A DNA stretch of 64,000 nucleotides from Mycolicibacterium litorale (GTDB taxonomy: Bacteria > Actinomycetota > Actinomycetes > Mycobacteriales > Mycobacteriaceae): assembly GCF_014218295.1 (NCBI RefSeq), contig NZ_AP023287.1, forward strand, positions 2,232,001 to 2,296,000, in the 5' to 3' direction. This document shows, one piece after another, positions 14,712-24,114 of this stretch. The notes below the pieces were generated by a model. That model did not search any database, was not told the DNA's origin, and saw only the letters and a program-made list of their open reading frames with translations. Position 1 is the stretch's first letter; each line of letters starts with the position of its first letter. The position numbers and the translations under genes were made by a program.

Positions 14712-15157
14712 CCGAGAACGAAACCGAGCAGCCGTCGCGCTGGACGCGGATCAAGGAGCGCTGGAAGCAGTGGCGCGAGGGTCTGCGCCGCCGCCCGAGG
14801 GTGGACTTCTTCTACCGGATCGCGGTCGGCGTGATCGGGCTCGTGGTGTTGGCGCTCGGCGTGCTCGCGATTCCCTATCCGGGTCCCGGCTGGGCGATCG
14901 TGTTCATCGGCCTCGGCATCCTGGCCACGGAGTTCGACTGGGCCAAACGCCTTCTCGCCTATGCCAGGGAACGCTACGACCGGGTGATGGACTGGTTCCA
15001 CGGTCAGGGTCCGCTCGTGCAGGTCCTGGGCGGTCTGCTCACCGCGGTCGTGGTGTTCACGACGCTGTGGCTGCTGGGCGCGGTCGGCTGGGCCGGGGAA
15101 CTGGTCGGGTTCGATCAGCAGTGGCTCGACAGTCCGCTCGGGTTCGGCTCTTCCTGA
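14708..15157 (+). CDS. TIGR02611-type PGPGW membrane protein
   Basis: The 149-aa protein starts with GTG 14708, overlapping the thioesterase stop. A basic N-terminus (RIKERWKQWREGLRRRPR) is followed by a span with the signature IPYPGPGWAIVFIGLGILAT, a cytoplasmic loop (EFDWAKRLLAYARERYDRV) and another span (LGGLLTAVVVFTTLWLLGAV). This is the PGPGW/TIGR02611 family of small actinobacterial membrane proteins of unknown role. A hairpin (15158-15175) begins directly after the stop codon, before thrS. Confidence 0.85.
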   Translation: MTENETEQPSRWTRIKERWKQWREGLRRRPRVDFFYRIAVGVIGLVVLALGVLAIPYPGPGWAIVFIGLGILATEFDWAKRLLAYARERYDRVMDWFHGQGPLVQVLGGLLTAVVVFTTLWLLGAVGWAGELVGFDQQWLDSPLGFGSS

Positions 15158-15175
15158 CCCCGATCACGCTCGGGG
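15158..15175 (+). terminator. stop-proximal hairpin before thrS
   Basis: CCCCGA and TCGGGG pair around a six-base loop directly after the TGA at 15155-15157. There is no U tract. It could attenuate transcription between the PGPGW gene and thrS. The 85-base gap holds no T-box-like leader. Confidence 0.4.
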
Positions 15176-15242
15176 TTCGGCGATGCGCACCGATAGCATG
15201 GTCGCGATCGATCGTTCCCCGACCCGTTAGGGAGAGTCACCG

Positions 15243-17297
15243 ATGAGCGCCGCCGCCAGCCCAGCCCCAGCAGCCCCGATCCGGGTGGCTGCCGGGACCA
15301 CCGCCGGGGCGGCGGTCCGCGAGGCGGGGCTGCCGGGCCGCGGTGCGCCGGACGCCGTCGTCGTGGTGCGCGATTCCGAGGGCCGGTTGCGTGACCTGTC
15401 CTGGGCGCCGGAGGCCGACGTCGAGGTGACGCCGGTGGCCGCCGACACCGAGGACGGCCGCAGCGTCATCCGTCACTCGGCGGCCCACGTGCTGGCCCAG
15501 GCGGTGCAGTCGATGTTCCCGGAAGCCAAGCTCGGCATCGGGCCGCCGATCACCGACGGTTTCTACTACGACTTCGACGTCCCGCAGGCGTTCACGCCCG
15601 AGGACCTCGAGGCGCTCGAGAAGAAGATGCGCCAGATCATCAAGGACGGCCAGCTGTTCTCGCGGCGCGTCTACGAGTCCAAGGACGCCGCCAGGGCCGA
15701 ACTCGCCGGCGAGCCGTACAAACTCGAACTCGTCGACGACAAATCCGGCGACCCGGAGGTGATGGAGGTCGGGGGCGACGAACTGACGGCCTACGACAAC
15801 CTCAACCCGCGCACCCGTGAGCGCGTCTGGGGCGACCTGTGCCGTGGTCCGCACATCCCGACGACCAGATACATCCCGGCGTTCAAGCTGACCCGCAGTT
15901 CGGCCGCGTACTGGCGCGGCGATCAAGCCAACGCCAGCCTGCAGCGCATCTACGGCACGGCCTGGGAGTCGCAGGAGGCGCTCGACCGCCACCTCGAGCT
16001 CATCGAGGAGGCGCAGCGCCGCGACCACCGCAAGCTCGGGGTGGAACTCGACCTGTTCAGCTTCCCCGACGAACTCGGTTCGGGTCTTCCGGTGTTCCAC
16101 CCGAAGGGCGGCATCGTCCGCAAGGAACTCGAGGACTACTCGCGGGCCAAACACCTCGAGGCCGGCTACGAGTTCGTCAACACCCCGCACATCACCAAAG
16201 AGCACCTGTACGTGACGTCCGGGCATCTCGAGTGGTACGCCGACGGCATGTTCCCCGCGATGCACATCGACGCCGAGTACGACGTGGACGGCACGGTGCG
16301 CAAACCCGGGCAGAACTACTACCTCAAACCGATGAACTGCCCCATGCACCATCTGATCTACCGCTCGCGCGGCCGGTCGTACCGCGAACTGCCGCTGCGG
16401 CTTTTCGAATTCGGTTCGGTGTACCGCTACGAGAAGTCCGGTGTGGTGCACGGCCTGACCCGCGTGCGCGGCATGACGCAGGACGACGCGCACATCTACA
16501 CCACGCGTGAGCAGATGCGCGACGAGTTGGCGTCGCTGCTGCAGTTCGTGCTCGACCTGCTGTCCGACTACGGCCTCGACGAGTACTACCTGGAGCTGTC
16601 CACCAAGGATCCGGACAAGTACGTCGGCTCCGACGAGATCTGGGAGGAGGCCACCGAGACGCTGCGCGAGGTGGCCGAGGCCTCCGGGCTCGACCTGGTA
16701 CCCGACCCGGGCGGCGCCGCGTTCTACGGGCCGAAGATCTCCGTCCAGGTCAAGGACGCACTGGGCCGCAACTGGCAGATGTCGACGATCCAGCTGGACT
16801 TCAACATGCCCGAGCGGTTCGAGTTGGAATACACCGCCGCCGACGGCAGCAGACAGCGGCCGGTGCTCATCCACCGGGCGCTGTTCGGGTCGATCGAACG
16901 CTTCTTCGGCGTGCTCACCGAGCATTACGCCGGTGCTTTCCCCGCCTGGCTGGCGCCGGTGCAGGTGGTCGGCATCCCGGTGGCCGACGGGCACATCCCG
17001 TACCTGAAAGACGTTGCCGCGCAGCTGCGCTCGCGCGGCGTGCGGGTCGAGGTGGACGGCAGCGACGACCGGATGGCCAAGAAGATCGTCAACCACACAA
17101 ATCAGAAGGTGCCGTTCATGTTGCTGGCGGGGGACAAAGATGTCGACGCAGGCGCCGTGTCCTTCCGCTTCGGTGACCGGACCCAGATCAACGGCGTGCC
17201 GCGGGACGAGGCCGTGGAGGCGATCGTGCGCTGGATCGCCGACCGCCGCAACGCCGCCCCCACGGCAGATCTGGTCACGGTGGGCGCCGGAACGTGA
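15243..17297 (+). CDS. thrS: threonyl-tRNA synthetase
   Basis: The 684-aa enzyme charges tRNA-Thr. After a divergent TGS-like N-terminus it has the editing domain with the zinc-type HxxxH motif ([11 protein letters not shown]) and the CRGPH motif. The class II catalytic core follows: MNCPMHHL with the zinc-binding Cys, motif 2 [20 protein letters not shown] and motif 3 [17 protein letters not shown]-terminal anticodon-binding domain comes last ([16 protein letters not shown] to the end). ATG 15243 is preceded by GGGAGAG. Length and order match full-length bacterial ThrRS, with editing intact. The stop overlaps the next GTG, starting a tightly coupled run with the PIM genes, as in M. tuberculosis. 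Confidence 0.97.
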   Translation: MSAAASPAPAAPIRVAAGTTAGAAVREAGLPGRGAPDAVVVVRDSEGRLRDLSWAPEADVEVTPVAADTEDGRSVIRHSAAHVLAQAVQSMFPEAKLGIGPPITDGFYYDFDVPQAFTPEDLEALEKKMRQIIKDGQLFSRRVYESKDAARAELAGEPYKLELVDDKSGDPEVMEVGGDELTAYDNLNPRTRERVWGDLCRGPHIPTTRYIPAFKLTRSSAAYWRGDQANASLQRIYGTAWESQEALDRHLELIEEAQRRDHRKLGVELDLFSFPDELGSGLPVFHPKGGIVRKELEDYSRAKHLEAGYEFVNTPHITKEHLYVTSGHLEWYADGMFPAMHIDAEYDVDGTVRKPGQNYYLKPMNCPMHHLIYRSRGRSYRELPLRLFEFGSVYRYEKSGVVHGLTRVRGMTQDDAHIYTTREQMRDELASLLQFVLDLLSDYGLDEYYLELSTKDPDKYVGSDEIWEEATETLREVAEASGLDLVPDPGGAAFYGPKISVQVKDALGRNWQMSTIQLDFNMPERFELEYTAADGSRQRPVLIHRALFGSIERFFGVLTEHYAGAFPAWLAPVQVVGIPVADGHIPYLKDVAAQLRSRGVRVEVDGSDDRMAKKIVNHTNQKVPFMLLAGDKDVDAGAVSFRFGDRTQINGVPRDEAVEAIVRWIADRRNAAPTADLVTVGAGT

Positions 17298-17902
17298 GCG
17301 GGGACGTGACCGAACCGGACGACCGCACGATCGGCGACGAGCGCACGATAGTCGACCACGGCGTCGGCGACCCGGACAACCTGCAGCGGCTGTGGACCCC
17401 GCACCGCATGAGCTACATCGCCGAGTCGCCGATGAAGAAGGGCGCCGGCTCGTCGCAGTCCTCCGAGCCGTTCACCGACATCCCCAACATGGCCGACGAG
17501 GACGGCCTGGTGGTGGCGCGCGGTGAGCAGGTGTACGCGGTGCTCAACCTGTACCCGTACAACCCCGGTCATCTCATGGTGGTGCCGTACCGGCGGGTGT
17601 CCGAACTCGAGGACCTCACCGAGGCCGAGAGCGTCGAGCTGATGTCGTTCACGCAGAAGGCCATTCGCGTCATCAAGGCGGTGTCGCGGCCGCACGGTTT
17701 CAACGTCGGACTGAACCTGGGCCACTCGGCGGGCGGCTCGCTCGCCGAGCACCTGCACATGCACGTCGTGCCGCGCTGGGGCGGGGACGCCAACTTCATC
17801 ACGATCATCGGCGGGTCCAAGGTCATCCCGCAGTTGTTGCGCGAGACCCGTGAGCTGTTGGCCACCGAGTGGGCGAAGCAGAACGGGAGGCAGGACCCGT
17901 GA
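17294..17902 (+). CDS. HIT-family AP4A phosphorylase
   Basis: The 202-aa protein carries the HIT triad [11 protein letters not shown] near residue 155. It also has the downstream [21 protein letters not shown] found in the mycobacterial diadenosine tetraphosphate phosphorylase (Rv2613c as I recall). The enzyme splits AP4A with phosphate to ADP and ATP, limiting alarmone-like dinucleotides made by aminoacyl-tRNA synthetases, which fits its place next to thrS. GTG 17294 overlaps the thrS stop, and its own stop overlaps the pgsA1 start (GTGA), so it is translated within one operon. Confidence 0.9.
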   Translation: MSGDVTEPDDRTIGDERTIVDHGVGDPDNLQRLWTPHRMSYIAESPMKKGAGSSQSSEPFTDIPNMADEDGLVVARGEQVYAVLNLYPYNPGHLMVVPYRRVSELEDLTEAESVELMSFTQKAIRVIKAVSRPHGFNVGLNLGHSAGGSLAEHLHMHVVPRWGGDANFITIIGGSKVIPQLLRETRELLATEWAKQNGRQDP

Positions 17903-18561
17903 GCAACATCTACCTGATGACCCGGGCCGCCTACACCAAACTGTCTCGGCCCGTGGCGAGGGCGGCCCTGCGGGTGGGCTTCACCCCGGACAGCATCACG
18001 ATCCTCGGTACGGCGGGCACGGTGCTGGCGTCGTTGACGCTGTTCCCGATCGGGCAGCTGTGGTGGGGCGCCTTCGCGGTGGCCGTGTTCGTGCTGGCCG
18101 ACATGCTCGACGGCACCATGGCGCGCGAGCGCGGCGGCGGGACCCGGTTCGGCGCGGTGCTCGACGCGGCGTGCGACCGGATCGCCGACGGTGCGATCTT
18201 CGCGGGTCTGCTGTGGTGGGCGGCGTTCGGCATGGACAGCCCGGCGCTGGTGGTCGCCACCTTGATCTGCCTCATCACCTCGCAGGTCATCTCCTACATC
18301 AAGGCGCGTGCCGAGGCCAGCGGGTTGCGGGGCGACGGCGGCTTCATCGAGCGTCCGGAACGGCTGGTGATCGTGCTGACGGGCACCGGTCTGTCGGGGG
18401 TGTGGTTCCTGCACATCCCGTGGCTGATCCACGTGGCGATGTGGGTGCTCGCGGTGGCCAGCGTGGTCACCGTGTTGCAGCGCCTGCACACGGTGCGCAC
18501 CTCACCCGGCGCGATGGACCGGCTCCCGGGGGAAGAGAAGCCGGCGGCGGACGACCAGTGA
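17899..18561 (+). CDS. pgsA1: phosphatidylinositol phosphate synthase
   Basis: The 220-aa integral membrane enzyme transfers inositol-1-phosphate from myo-inositol phosphate to CDP-diacylglycerol, the first committed step to PI, PIMs, LM and LAM. The CDP-alcohol phosphotransferase signature D-G-x2-A-R-x8-G-x3-D-x3-D is complete (DMLDGTMARERGGGTRFGAV, then LDAACDR). About six spans are visible. GTG 17899 overlaps the preceding stop and fits the known N-terminus ([17 protein letters not shown]). It is followed with overlap by the PIM acyltransferase and then pimA, so the operon makes the early mannosylated glycolipids. Confidence 0.93.
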   Translation: MSNIYLMTRAAYTKLSRPVARAALRVGFTPDSITILGTAGTVLASLTLFPIGQLWWGAFAVAVFVLADMLDGTMARERGGGTRFGAVLDAACDRIADGAIFAGLLWWAAFGMDSPALVVATLICLITSQVISYIKARAEASGLRGDGGFIERPERLVIVLTGTGLSGVWFLHIPWLIHVAMWVLAVASVVTVLQRLHTVRTSPGAMDRLPGEEKPAADDQ

Positions 18562-19481
18562 CCGCACTCGGCGGCTGGCTGCCCGGTACCGAACACCTGA
18601 CGGACTGGGGGTACGCAGCCGGCTGGCGCGTCGTGCGCGCCCTTCCGGAGTCGTTGGCGCGCAACGCTTTCGACGCCGGTGCCCGCTACTCGGCCCGCAA
18701 CGGCGGACCCGAGCAGCTGCGCAGGAACCTGGCCCGTGTCCTCGGTGTCGCACCGGCCGAGGTGCCCGACGCGCTGATGCGGGCCTCGCTGGCGTCGTAC
18801 GCCCGGTACTGGCGCGAGGCGTTCCGGCTTCCGGCGATGGATCACCGCAAGCTGGGGCGCGAACTCACCGTCGACGGCATCCAGCACGTCTGGGATGCGA
18901 TCGAGGCGGGCCGCGGCGCGCTGGTCGCGCTTCCCCACAGCGGCAACTGGGACATGGCCGGGGTGTGGCTGGTCCAGAACCACGGCACCTTCACCACGGT
19001 GGCCGAACGGCTGCGGCCCGAATCGCTGTTCAACCGGTTCGTCGCCTACCGCGAGAGCCTCGGTTTCGAGGTGATCCCGCTCTCCGGAGGTGAGCGCCCG
19101 CCGTATCAGCTGTTGCGGGACCGGTTGCGCGGCAACGGGGTGGTGTGCCTGATGGCCGAACGCGATCTCACCCGTCACGGCGTGCAGGTCGACTTCTTCG
19201 GTGAGCCGACCCGCATGCCCGCCGGCCCGGCGAAGCTCGCGTGCGAGACCGGTGCGGCGCTGCTGCCGGTGCACTGCTGGTTCGAGGGCGACGGCTGGGG
19301 CATGCAGGTCTTCGAACCGCTCGACACCTCCAGCGGGGACGTCGTCGGGATCACCCAGGCGCTGGCGGACCGGTTCGCCGTCAACATCGCCGCCCACCCC
19401 GAGGACTGGCACATGATGCAGCCGCAGTGGCTGGCCGACCTGTCCGACGCGCGGCGCGCCAGACTCGCCGGAGCCGGTTGA
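18558..19481 (+). CDS. patA: phosphatidylinositol mannoside acyltransferase
   Basis: The 307-aa protein is of the LpxL/HtrB-like acyltransferase family. The catalytic H-x4-D/E motif appears as PHSGNWDMAGVW, followed by the conserved AERLRPESLFNRFVAYRESL stretch and FFGEPTRMPAGPAKLA. In mycobacteria this enzyme acylates the 6-position of the first mannose of PIM1/PIM2 with palmitoyl-CoA at the cytoplasmic face. GTG 18558 overlaps the pgsA1 stop (GTGA) and is the natural start. It is followed two bases later by pimA. Name assigned by family and position. Confidence 0.92.
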   Translation: MTALGGWLPGTEHLTDWGYAAGWRVVRALPESLARNAFDAGARYSARNGGPEQLRRNLARVLGVAPAEVPDALMRASLASYARYWREAFRLPAMDHRKLGRELTVDGIQHVWDAIEAGRGALVALPHSGNWDMAGVWLVQNHGTFTTVAERLRPESLFNRFVAYRESLGFEVIPLSGGERPPYQLLRDRLRGNGVVCLMAERDLTRHGVQVDFFGEPTRMPAGPAKLACETGAALLPVHCWFEGDGWGMQVFEPLDTSSGDVVGITQALADRFAVNIAAHPEDWHMMQPQWLADLSDARRARLAGAG

Positions 19482-19483
19482 GG

Positions 19484-20608
19484 ATGCGGATCGGGATGGT
19501 GTGCCCCTACTCGTTCGACGTCCCGGGCGGGGTGCAGTCCCACGTCCTGCAGCTGGCGGAGGTCATGCGCGGACGTGGACACGAGGTCAGCGTGCTGGCG
19601 CCGGCCTCGCCGCACGTCGACCTTCCGGACTATGTGGTGTCCGGCGGGCGCGCGGTGCCGATTCCCTACAACGGCTCGGTGGCGCGGCTGCGGTTCGGTC
19701 CCGTCACCCACCGCCTGGTGAAGCGGTGGCTTCAGCAGGGTCAGTTCGATGTGCTGCACCTGCACGAGCCGAACGCCCCGAGCCTGTCGATGCTGGCGCT
19801 GCAGGCCGCCGAGGGGCCGATCGTCGCGACGTTCCACACGTCGACCACCAAATCGCTGACGCTGTCGGTCTTCCAGGGCATCCTGCGGCCGTACCACGAG
19901 AAGATCGTCGGCCGCATCGCCGTGTCCGATCTGGCTCGGCGCTGGCAGATGGAGGCGCTGGGCTCCGATGCGGTCGAGATCCCCAACGGCGTCGACGTCG
20001 CCTTCTTCGCCGACGCGCCGCGGCTCGACGGCTACCCGAGGCCGGGCCGTACCGTGCTGTTCCTGGGCCGCTACGACGAACCCCGCAAGGGGATGGCGGT
20101 GCTGCTGGGCGCGCTGCCCGCCCTGGTGGCGCGCTACCCGGACGTGCAGATCCTCATCGTCGGGCGCGGTGACGAGGCGGAGCTGCGGGAGCAGGCGGGT
20201 CCGCTGGCACCGCACCTGCGGTTCCTGGGGCAGGCCGACGACGCCACCAAGGCGTCGGCGATGCGCAGCGCCGACGTGTACTGCGCACCCAACACCGGCG
20301 GCGAGAGTTTCGGCATCGTGCTGGTCGAGGCGATGGCGGCCGGGACCGCCGTGGTCGCCAGCGACCTCGACGCGTTCCGCCGTGTCCTGCGCGACGGTGC
20401 GGCCGGCCGCCTGGTCACCGTCGACGACGCCGATGCGCTGGCCACCGGGCTGATCGAGGTGCTCGACGACGACGCGGCGCGGGAGCGCTACATCGCCGCG
20501 GCCTCCGATACGGTCGGTCGTTACGACTGGTCGGTGGTGGCCGCCCAGATCATGCGCGTCTACGAGACCGTCGCGGGCGCGGGTGTGAAGGTTCAGGTCG
20601 CGCCGTGA
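19484..20608 (+). CDS. pimA: phosphatidylinositol alpha-mannosyltransferase
   Basis: The 374-aa GT4 glycosyltransferase moves the first mannose from GDP-mannose to the 2-position of PI inositol. The N-terminal Rossmann half has MRIGMVCPYSFDVPGGVQSH with the acceptor-side glycine loop. The C-terminal half has LFLGRYDEPRKGMAVLL and the E-x7-E nucleotide-sugar motif ESFGIVLVEAMAAGTAVVAS. ATG 19484 lies two bases after the patA stop. The essential PIM operon order pgsA1-patA-pimA followed by a Nudix gene is preserved as in M. tuberculosis. It acts at the inner membrane face through a basic cleft. Confidence 0.96.
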   Translation: MRIGMVCPYSFDVPGGVQSHVLQLAEVMRGRGHEVSVLAPASPHVDLPDYVVSGGRAVPIPYNGSVARLRFGPVTHRLVKRWLQQGQFDVLHLHEPNAPSLSMLALQAAEGPIVATFHTSTTKSLTLSVFQGILRPYHEKIVGRIAVSDLARRWQMEALGSDAVEIPNGVDVAFFADAPRLDGYPRPGRTVLFLGRYDEPRKGMAVLLGALPALVARYPDVQILIVGRGDEAELREQAGPLAPHLRFLGQADDATKASAMRSADVYCAPNTGGESFGIVLVEAMAAGTAVVASDLDAFRRVLRDGAAGRLVTVDDADALATGLIEVLDDDAARERYIAAASDTVGRYDWSVVAAQIMRVYETVAGAGVKVQVAP

Positions 20609-21624
20609 CGTGGGTCGTGATCACCGCGCTGGTGGTGCTGCTGGTCGTCGTGCTGCTGATCAGCGTGTGGGCATACCAGACCGCGCACCGGCTGGACCGG
20701 TTGCACGTGCGCTACGACCTGAGCTGGCAGGCGCTCGACGGGGCGCTGGCCCGGCGTGCGGTCGTGGCGCGGGCGGTCGCGGTGGACGCCTACGCCGGCG
20801 GACCGCAGGGCAGACGGCTGGCCGCGCTGGCCGACGCCGCCGAACGGGCGCCGCGCAGCGCGCGGGAGGCGGCCGAGAACGAACTGTCGGCGGCCCTGGC
20901 GCTCGTCGACCCGGCCGCCCTACCGGTGGCCCTGGTGGCCGAACTGGCCGACGCCGAGGCGCGGGTCCTGCTGGCCCGCCGGTTCCACAACGACGCGGTG
21001 CGCGACACCCTGGCGCTGCGCGAACGCACGCCCGTGCGGTTGTTGCGCCTCGGCGGGACCGCGGCGCTGCCGAGCTACTTCGAGATCGCCGAGGTGTCCT
21101 CCCGCGACGCCGAACCGCTGAGCCGGCGGGTCTCGGCGCGTGTGGTGCTGCTCGACGAGTCCGGCGCGGTGCTGCTGCTGTGCGGCTCGGACCCGGCCGT
21201 GGACGGCGATGCTCCGCGCTGGTGGTTCACCGTCGGCGGGGCGGTGCAGGCCGGGGAGTCGCTCGCGCAGGCCGCGGTGCGCGAGGTCGACGAGGAGACC
21301 GGTCTGCGCATCGACCCGGGCGAACTGGTCGGGCCGGTGTGGCGCCGCGATGCGGTGTTCGAGTTCAACGGATCGGTGATGCGCAGCCAGGAGATGTTCT
21401 TCGTGCACCGCACCCGGCGGTTCGAACCGTCGACGACGGGCCATTCGGCACTCGAGCGTCACTACATTCACGGGTACCGCTGGTGTGATGCGACAATGAT
21501 CGCCGAACTGGTCGCAGGCGGCGAGACCGTTTACCCGCAGCAACTGGGCGACTTGCTGGCCCGGGCCGGTCGACTGGCCGACGAGCCCGTTGCCGAGCGG
21601 CGACCTGTGGAAACGATCCGCTGA
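20605..21624 (+). CDS. membrane-anchored Nudix hydrolase
   Basis: The 339-aa protein has one N-terminal span (VVITALVVLLVVVLLISVWA), about 140 residues of Ala-rich helix, and a C-terminal Nudix domain. The Nudix box GAVQAGESLAQAAVREVDEE followed by TGL has the full G-x5-E-x7-REVxEExG pattern, so metal binding and pyrophosphohydrolase activity are likely. GTG 20605 overlaps the pimA stop. The substrate is unknown; given the operon, a nucleotide-sugar or CDP-alcohol by-product is a fair guess. The homologue in M. tuberculosis occupies the same position. Confidence 0.88.
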   Translation: MTWVVITALVVLLVVVLLISVWAYQTAHRLDRLHVRYDLSWQALDGALARRAVVARAVAVDAYAGGPQGRRLAALADAAERAPRSAREAAENELSAALALVDPAALPVALVAELADAEARVLLARRFHNDAVRDTLALRERTPVRLLRLGGTAALPSYFEIAEVSSRDAEPLSRRVSARVVLLDESGAVLLLCGSDPAVDGDAPRWWFTVGGAVQAGESLAQAAVREVDEETGLRIDPGELVGPVWRRDAVFEFNGSVMRSQEMFFVHRTRRFEPSTTGHSALERHYIHGYRWCDATMIAELVAGGETVYPQQLGDLLARAGRLADEPVAERRPVETIR

Positions 21625-21690
21625 GTTGCGGAATCAATCGATTTGGTCCCGCTATTACACTGGATCAGTAGCAAATCGGAGGAGATGACC

Positions 21691-22638
21691 GTGGATCTCG
21701 AAGGTCAGCGGCGTGAGGGTCGGAGCAACGGCTCCGCCACGCAGAACGGCTCGACGCACCAGACCGGCACCGCCCGGGTGAAGCGTGGGATGGCAGAGAT
21801 GCTCAAGGGTGGCGTCATCATGGACGTCGTCACCCCGGAGCAGGCGCGTATCGCCGAGGGTGCGGGCGCGGTCGCGGTGATGGCGCTCGAGCGCGTGCCC
21901 GCCGACATCCGCGCCCAGGGCGGGGTGTCGCGGATGAGTGACCCCGACATGATCGAGGGCATCATCGACGCGGTCACCATTCCGGTGATGGCCAAGGCGC
22001 GGATCGGTCACTTCGTCGAGGCGCAGATCCTGCAGAGCCTCGGGGTCGACTATGTCGACGAGTCCGAGGTGCTGACCCCGGCCGACTACACCAACCACAT
22101 CGACAAGTGGAAGTTCACCGTGCCGTTCGTGTGCGGGGCGACCAACCTGGGTGAGGCGCTGCGCCGGATCACCGAGGGCGCGGCGATGATCCGCTCCAAG
22201 GGCGAGGCCGGCACCGGTGACGTCTCCAACGCCACGACTCACATGCGCAAGATCGGCGGCGAGATCCGCCGGCTGACGTCGCTGTCGGAGGACGAGCTGT
22301 ATGTCGCGGCCAAGGAGCTGCAGGCGCCCTACGATCTGGTGGTCGAGGTGGCCCGCGCCGGCAAGCTGCCGGTGACGCTGTTCACCGCGGGAGGGATCGC
22401 CACCCCGGCCGATGCGGCGATGATGATGCAACTCGGTGCGGAGGGGGTTTTCGTCGGGTCGGGAATCTTCAAGTCCGGCAACCCCGCCGAACGTGCCGCC
22501 GCGATCGTCAAGGCCACCACCTTCTACGACGATCCCGACGTGCTGGCCAAGGTCTCACGCGGCCTCGGTGAGGCCATGGTGGGCATCAACGTGGAGGAGA
22601 TCGCCGCACCGCACCGGCTCGCCGAACGCGGCTGGTAG
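21691..22638 (+). CDS. pdxS: pyridoxal 5'-phosphate synthase, synthase subunit
   Basis: PdxS condenses ribulose/ribose 5-phosphate, glyceraldehyde 3-phosphate and ammonia to PLP. The sequence is highly conserved: [19 protein letters not shown], the [17 protein letters not shown] loop, the catalytic lysines in [16 protein letters not shown] and [14 protein letters not shown], and [21 protein letters not shown] chose GTG 21691 because GGAGGAG ends six bases before it, while the in-frame ATG 21685 directly abuts that sequence. The N-terminal 20 residues are variable. It pairs with pdxT, two genes downstream, to form the 24-subunit synthase complex. Confidence 0.95.
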   Translation: MDLEGQRREGRSNGSATQNGSTHQTGTARVKRGMAEMLKGGVIMDVVTPEQARIAEGAGAVAVMALERVPADIRAQGGVSRMSDPDMIEGIIDAVTIPVMAKARIGHFVEAQILQSLGVDYVDESEVLTPADYTNHIDKWKFTVPFVCGATNLGEALRRITEGAAMIRSKGEAGTGDVSNATTHMRKIGGEIRRLTSLSEDELYVAAKELQAPYDLVVEVARAGKLPVTLFTAGGIATPADAAMMMQLGAEGVFVGSGIFKSGNPAERAAAIVKATTFYDDPDVLAKVSRGLGEAMVGINVEEIAAPHRLAERGW

Positions 22639-22647
22639 TAACACTGC

Positions 22648-23496
22648 ATGGCGATCGAACAGATCCTCGATCTCGAGCAGCTCGAGGTCAACATCTACCG
22701 CGGGGGCGTGTTCAGCCCCGAATCCGGGTTCCTGCAGCGCACTTTCGGCGGTCACGTGGCCGGGCAGTCGCTGGTGTCGGCGGTACGCACCGTCGACCCG
22801 AAATACCTCGTGCATTCGCTGCACGGATATTTCCTGCGGCCCGGTGACGCGCGCGCCCCGTCGATCTACACCGTCGAGCGCATCCGCGACGGCGGCTCGT
22901 TCTGCACCCGACGGGTCAGCGCCATCCAGCACGGCGAGACGATCTTCTCGATGTCGGCGTCGTTCCAGACCGACCAGAGCGGTATCGAACACCAGGACGC
23001 CATGCCCGTGGCGCCGCCACCCGACGACATCCCCGACTTCAAGTCGGCGAGCAAGGTGTTCGACGACGCGAGTTTCCGTCAGTTCGACGAGTGGGATGTG
23101 CGGATCGTGCCGCGCGACCAGTTGCAGCGGCTGCCGGGCAAGGCCTCCCAGCAGCAGGTGTGGTTCCGGCACCGCGACCCGCTGCCGGACGACCACGTCC
23201 TGCACATCTGCGCGCTGGCCTACATGAGCGACCTGACCCTGCTCGGCTCGGCGCAGGTCAACCACCCCGAGGCGCGTAAACACCTGATGGTGGCGTCGCT
23301 CGATCACGCGATGTGGTTCATGCGGCCGTTCCGCGCCGACGAGTGGCTGCTCTACGACCAGTCCTCGCCGTCGGCGTGCGGGGGCCGCTCGCTGACCCAG
23401 GGCAAGATCTTCAACCGCTACGGCGAGATGGTCGCGGCGGTGATGCAGGAGGGGCTGACCCGGTACCCGCGCGACTTCACGCCGGGCCGTCCGTGA
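22648..23496 (+). CDS. tesB: acyl-CoA thioesterase II
   Basis: The 282-aa double-hotdog protein hydrolyses medium- and long-chain acyl-CoA. N-terminal hotdog: [20 protein letters not shown] and [18 protein letters not shown]-terminal hotdog: the motifs LTLLGSA and [20 protein letters not shown], then [20 protein letters not shown], which contains the catalytic-triad Thr/Gln region of TesB. It lies between pdxS and pdxT in an order conserved in mycobacteria. Its stop overlaps the pdxT start by GTGA. A metabolic reason for this linkage is not known. Confidence 0.93.
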   Translation: MAIEQILDLEQLEVNIYRGGVFSPESGFLQRTFGGHVAGQSLVSAVRTVDPKYLVHSLHGYFLRPGDARAPSIYTVERIRDGGSFCTRRVSAIQHGETIFSMSASFQTDQSGIEHQDAMPVAPPPDDIPDFKSASKVFDDASFRQFDEWDVRIVPRDQLQRLPGKASQQQVWFRHRDPLPDDHVLHICALAYMSDLTLLGSAQVNHPEARKHLMVASLDHAMWFMRPFRADEWLLYDQSSPSACGGRSLTQGKIFNRYGEMVAAVMQEGLTRYPRDFTPGRP

Positions 23497-24080
23497 GCCC
23501 ACGCATCGGTGTCCTCGCACTGCAGGGCGACACCCGCGAACACCTCGCCGCGCTGACCGAAGCCGGTGCCGAGGCGGTGACGGTGCGCCGCCTGTCCGAA
23601 CTCGACACGGTCGACGCGCTGGTGATCCCCGGCGGCGAGTCGACGGCGATGAGCCACCTGCTGCGCGAGTTCGAACTGCTCGAACCGTTGCGGGCCCGGC
23701 TCGCCGACGGGATGCCGGCCTACGGTTCGTGTGCCGGCATGATCCTGCTCGCCAGCGAGATCCTCGACGCCGGAGTCGAAGGCCGCCAGGCCACCCCGCT
23801 CAAGGGAATCGACATGTCGGTGCGGCGCAACGCGTTCGGACGTCAGGTCGACTCGTTCGAAGGCGACATCCCGTTCGAGGGGCTCGACTCCCCGGTGCAC
23901 GCGGTGTTCATCCGGGCGCCGTGGGTGGAGCGGGTGGGACCCGACGTCGAGGTGCTCGGCCGTGCCGGTGAGCACATCGTCGCGGTGCGGCAGGGTCGTA
24001 TGCTCGCCACGTCGTTCCACCCCGAGGTGACCGGCGACCGGCGGGTGCACAAACTGTTCGTCGACATGGTCACCGGGTGA
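23493..24080 (+). CDS. pdxT: pyridoxal 5'-phosphate synthase, glutaminase subunit
   Basis: The 195-aa class I glutaminase releases ammonia from glutamine and channels it to PdxS. The oxyanion region [14 protein letters not shown], the nucleophile Cys in [11 protein letters not shown], and the His/Glu pair in [10 protein letters not shown] are all present. GTG 23493 overlaps the tesB stop and begins the conserved [14 protein letters not shown]. It is the last backbone gene before the inserted hydrolase-monooxygenase block; in M. tuberculosis yebC follows pdxT directly. Confidence 0.95.
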   Translation: MSPRIGVLALQGDTREHLAALTEAGAEAVTVRRLSELDTVDALVIPGGESTAMSHLLREFELLEPLRARLADGMPAYGSCAGMILLASEILDAGVEGRQATPLKGIDMSVRRNAFGRQVDSFEGDIPFEGLDSPVHAVFIRAPWVERVGPDVEVLGRAGEHIVAVRQGRMLATSFHPEVTGDRRVHKLFVDMVTG

Positions 24081-24114
24081 TCTCGGTGTAGTGCGTCGCG
24101 CTGGGCGCCACCGA

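Noticed and set aside
15158..15242. Possible T-box leader for thrS
   Set aside because: The gap is only 85 bases and has one short stop-proximal hairpin; no T-box sequence or specifier loop.
15237..17096. 620-codon minus-strand open frame antisense to thrS
   Set aside because: It mirrors a strongly conserved ThrRS gene; its His/Arg/Val-rich translation is typical of antisense frames in GC-rich DNA and has no domain.
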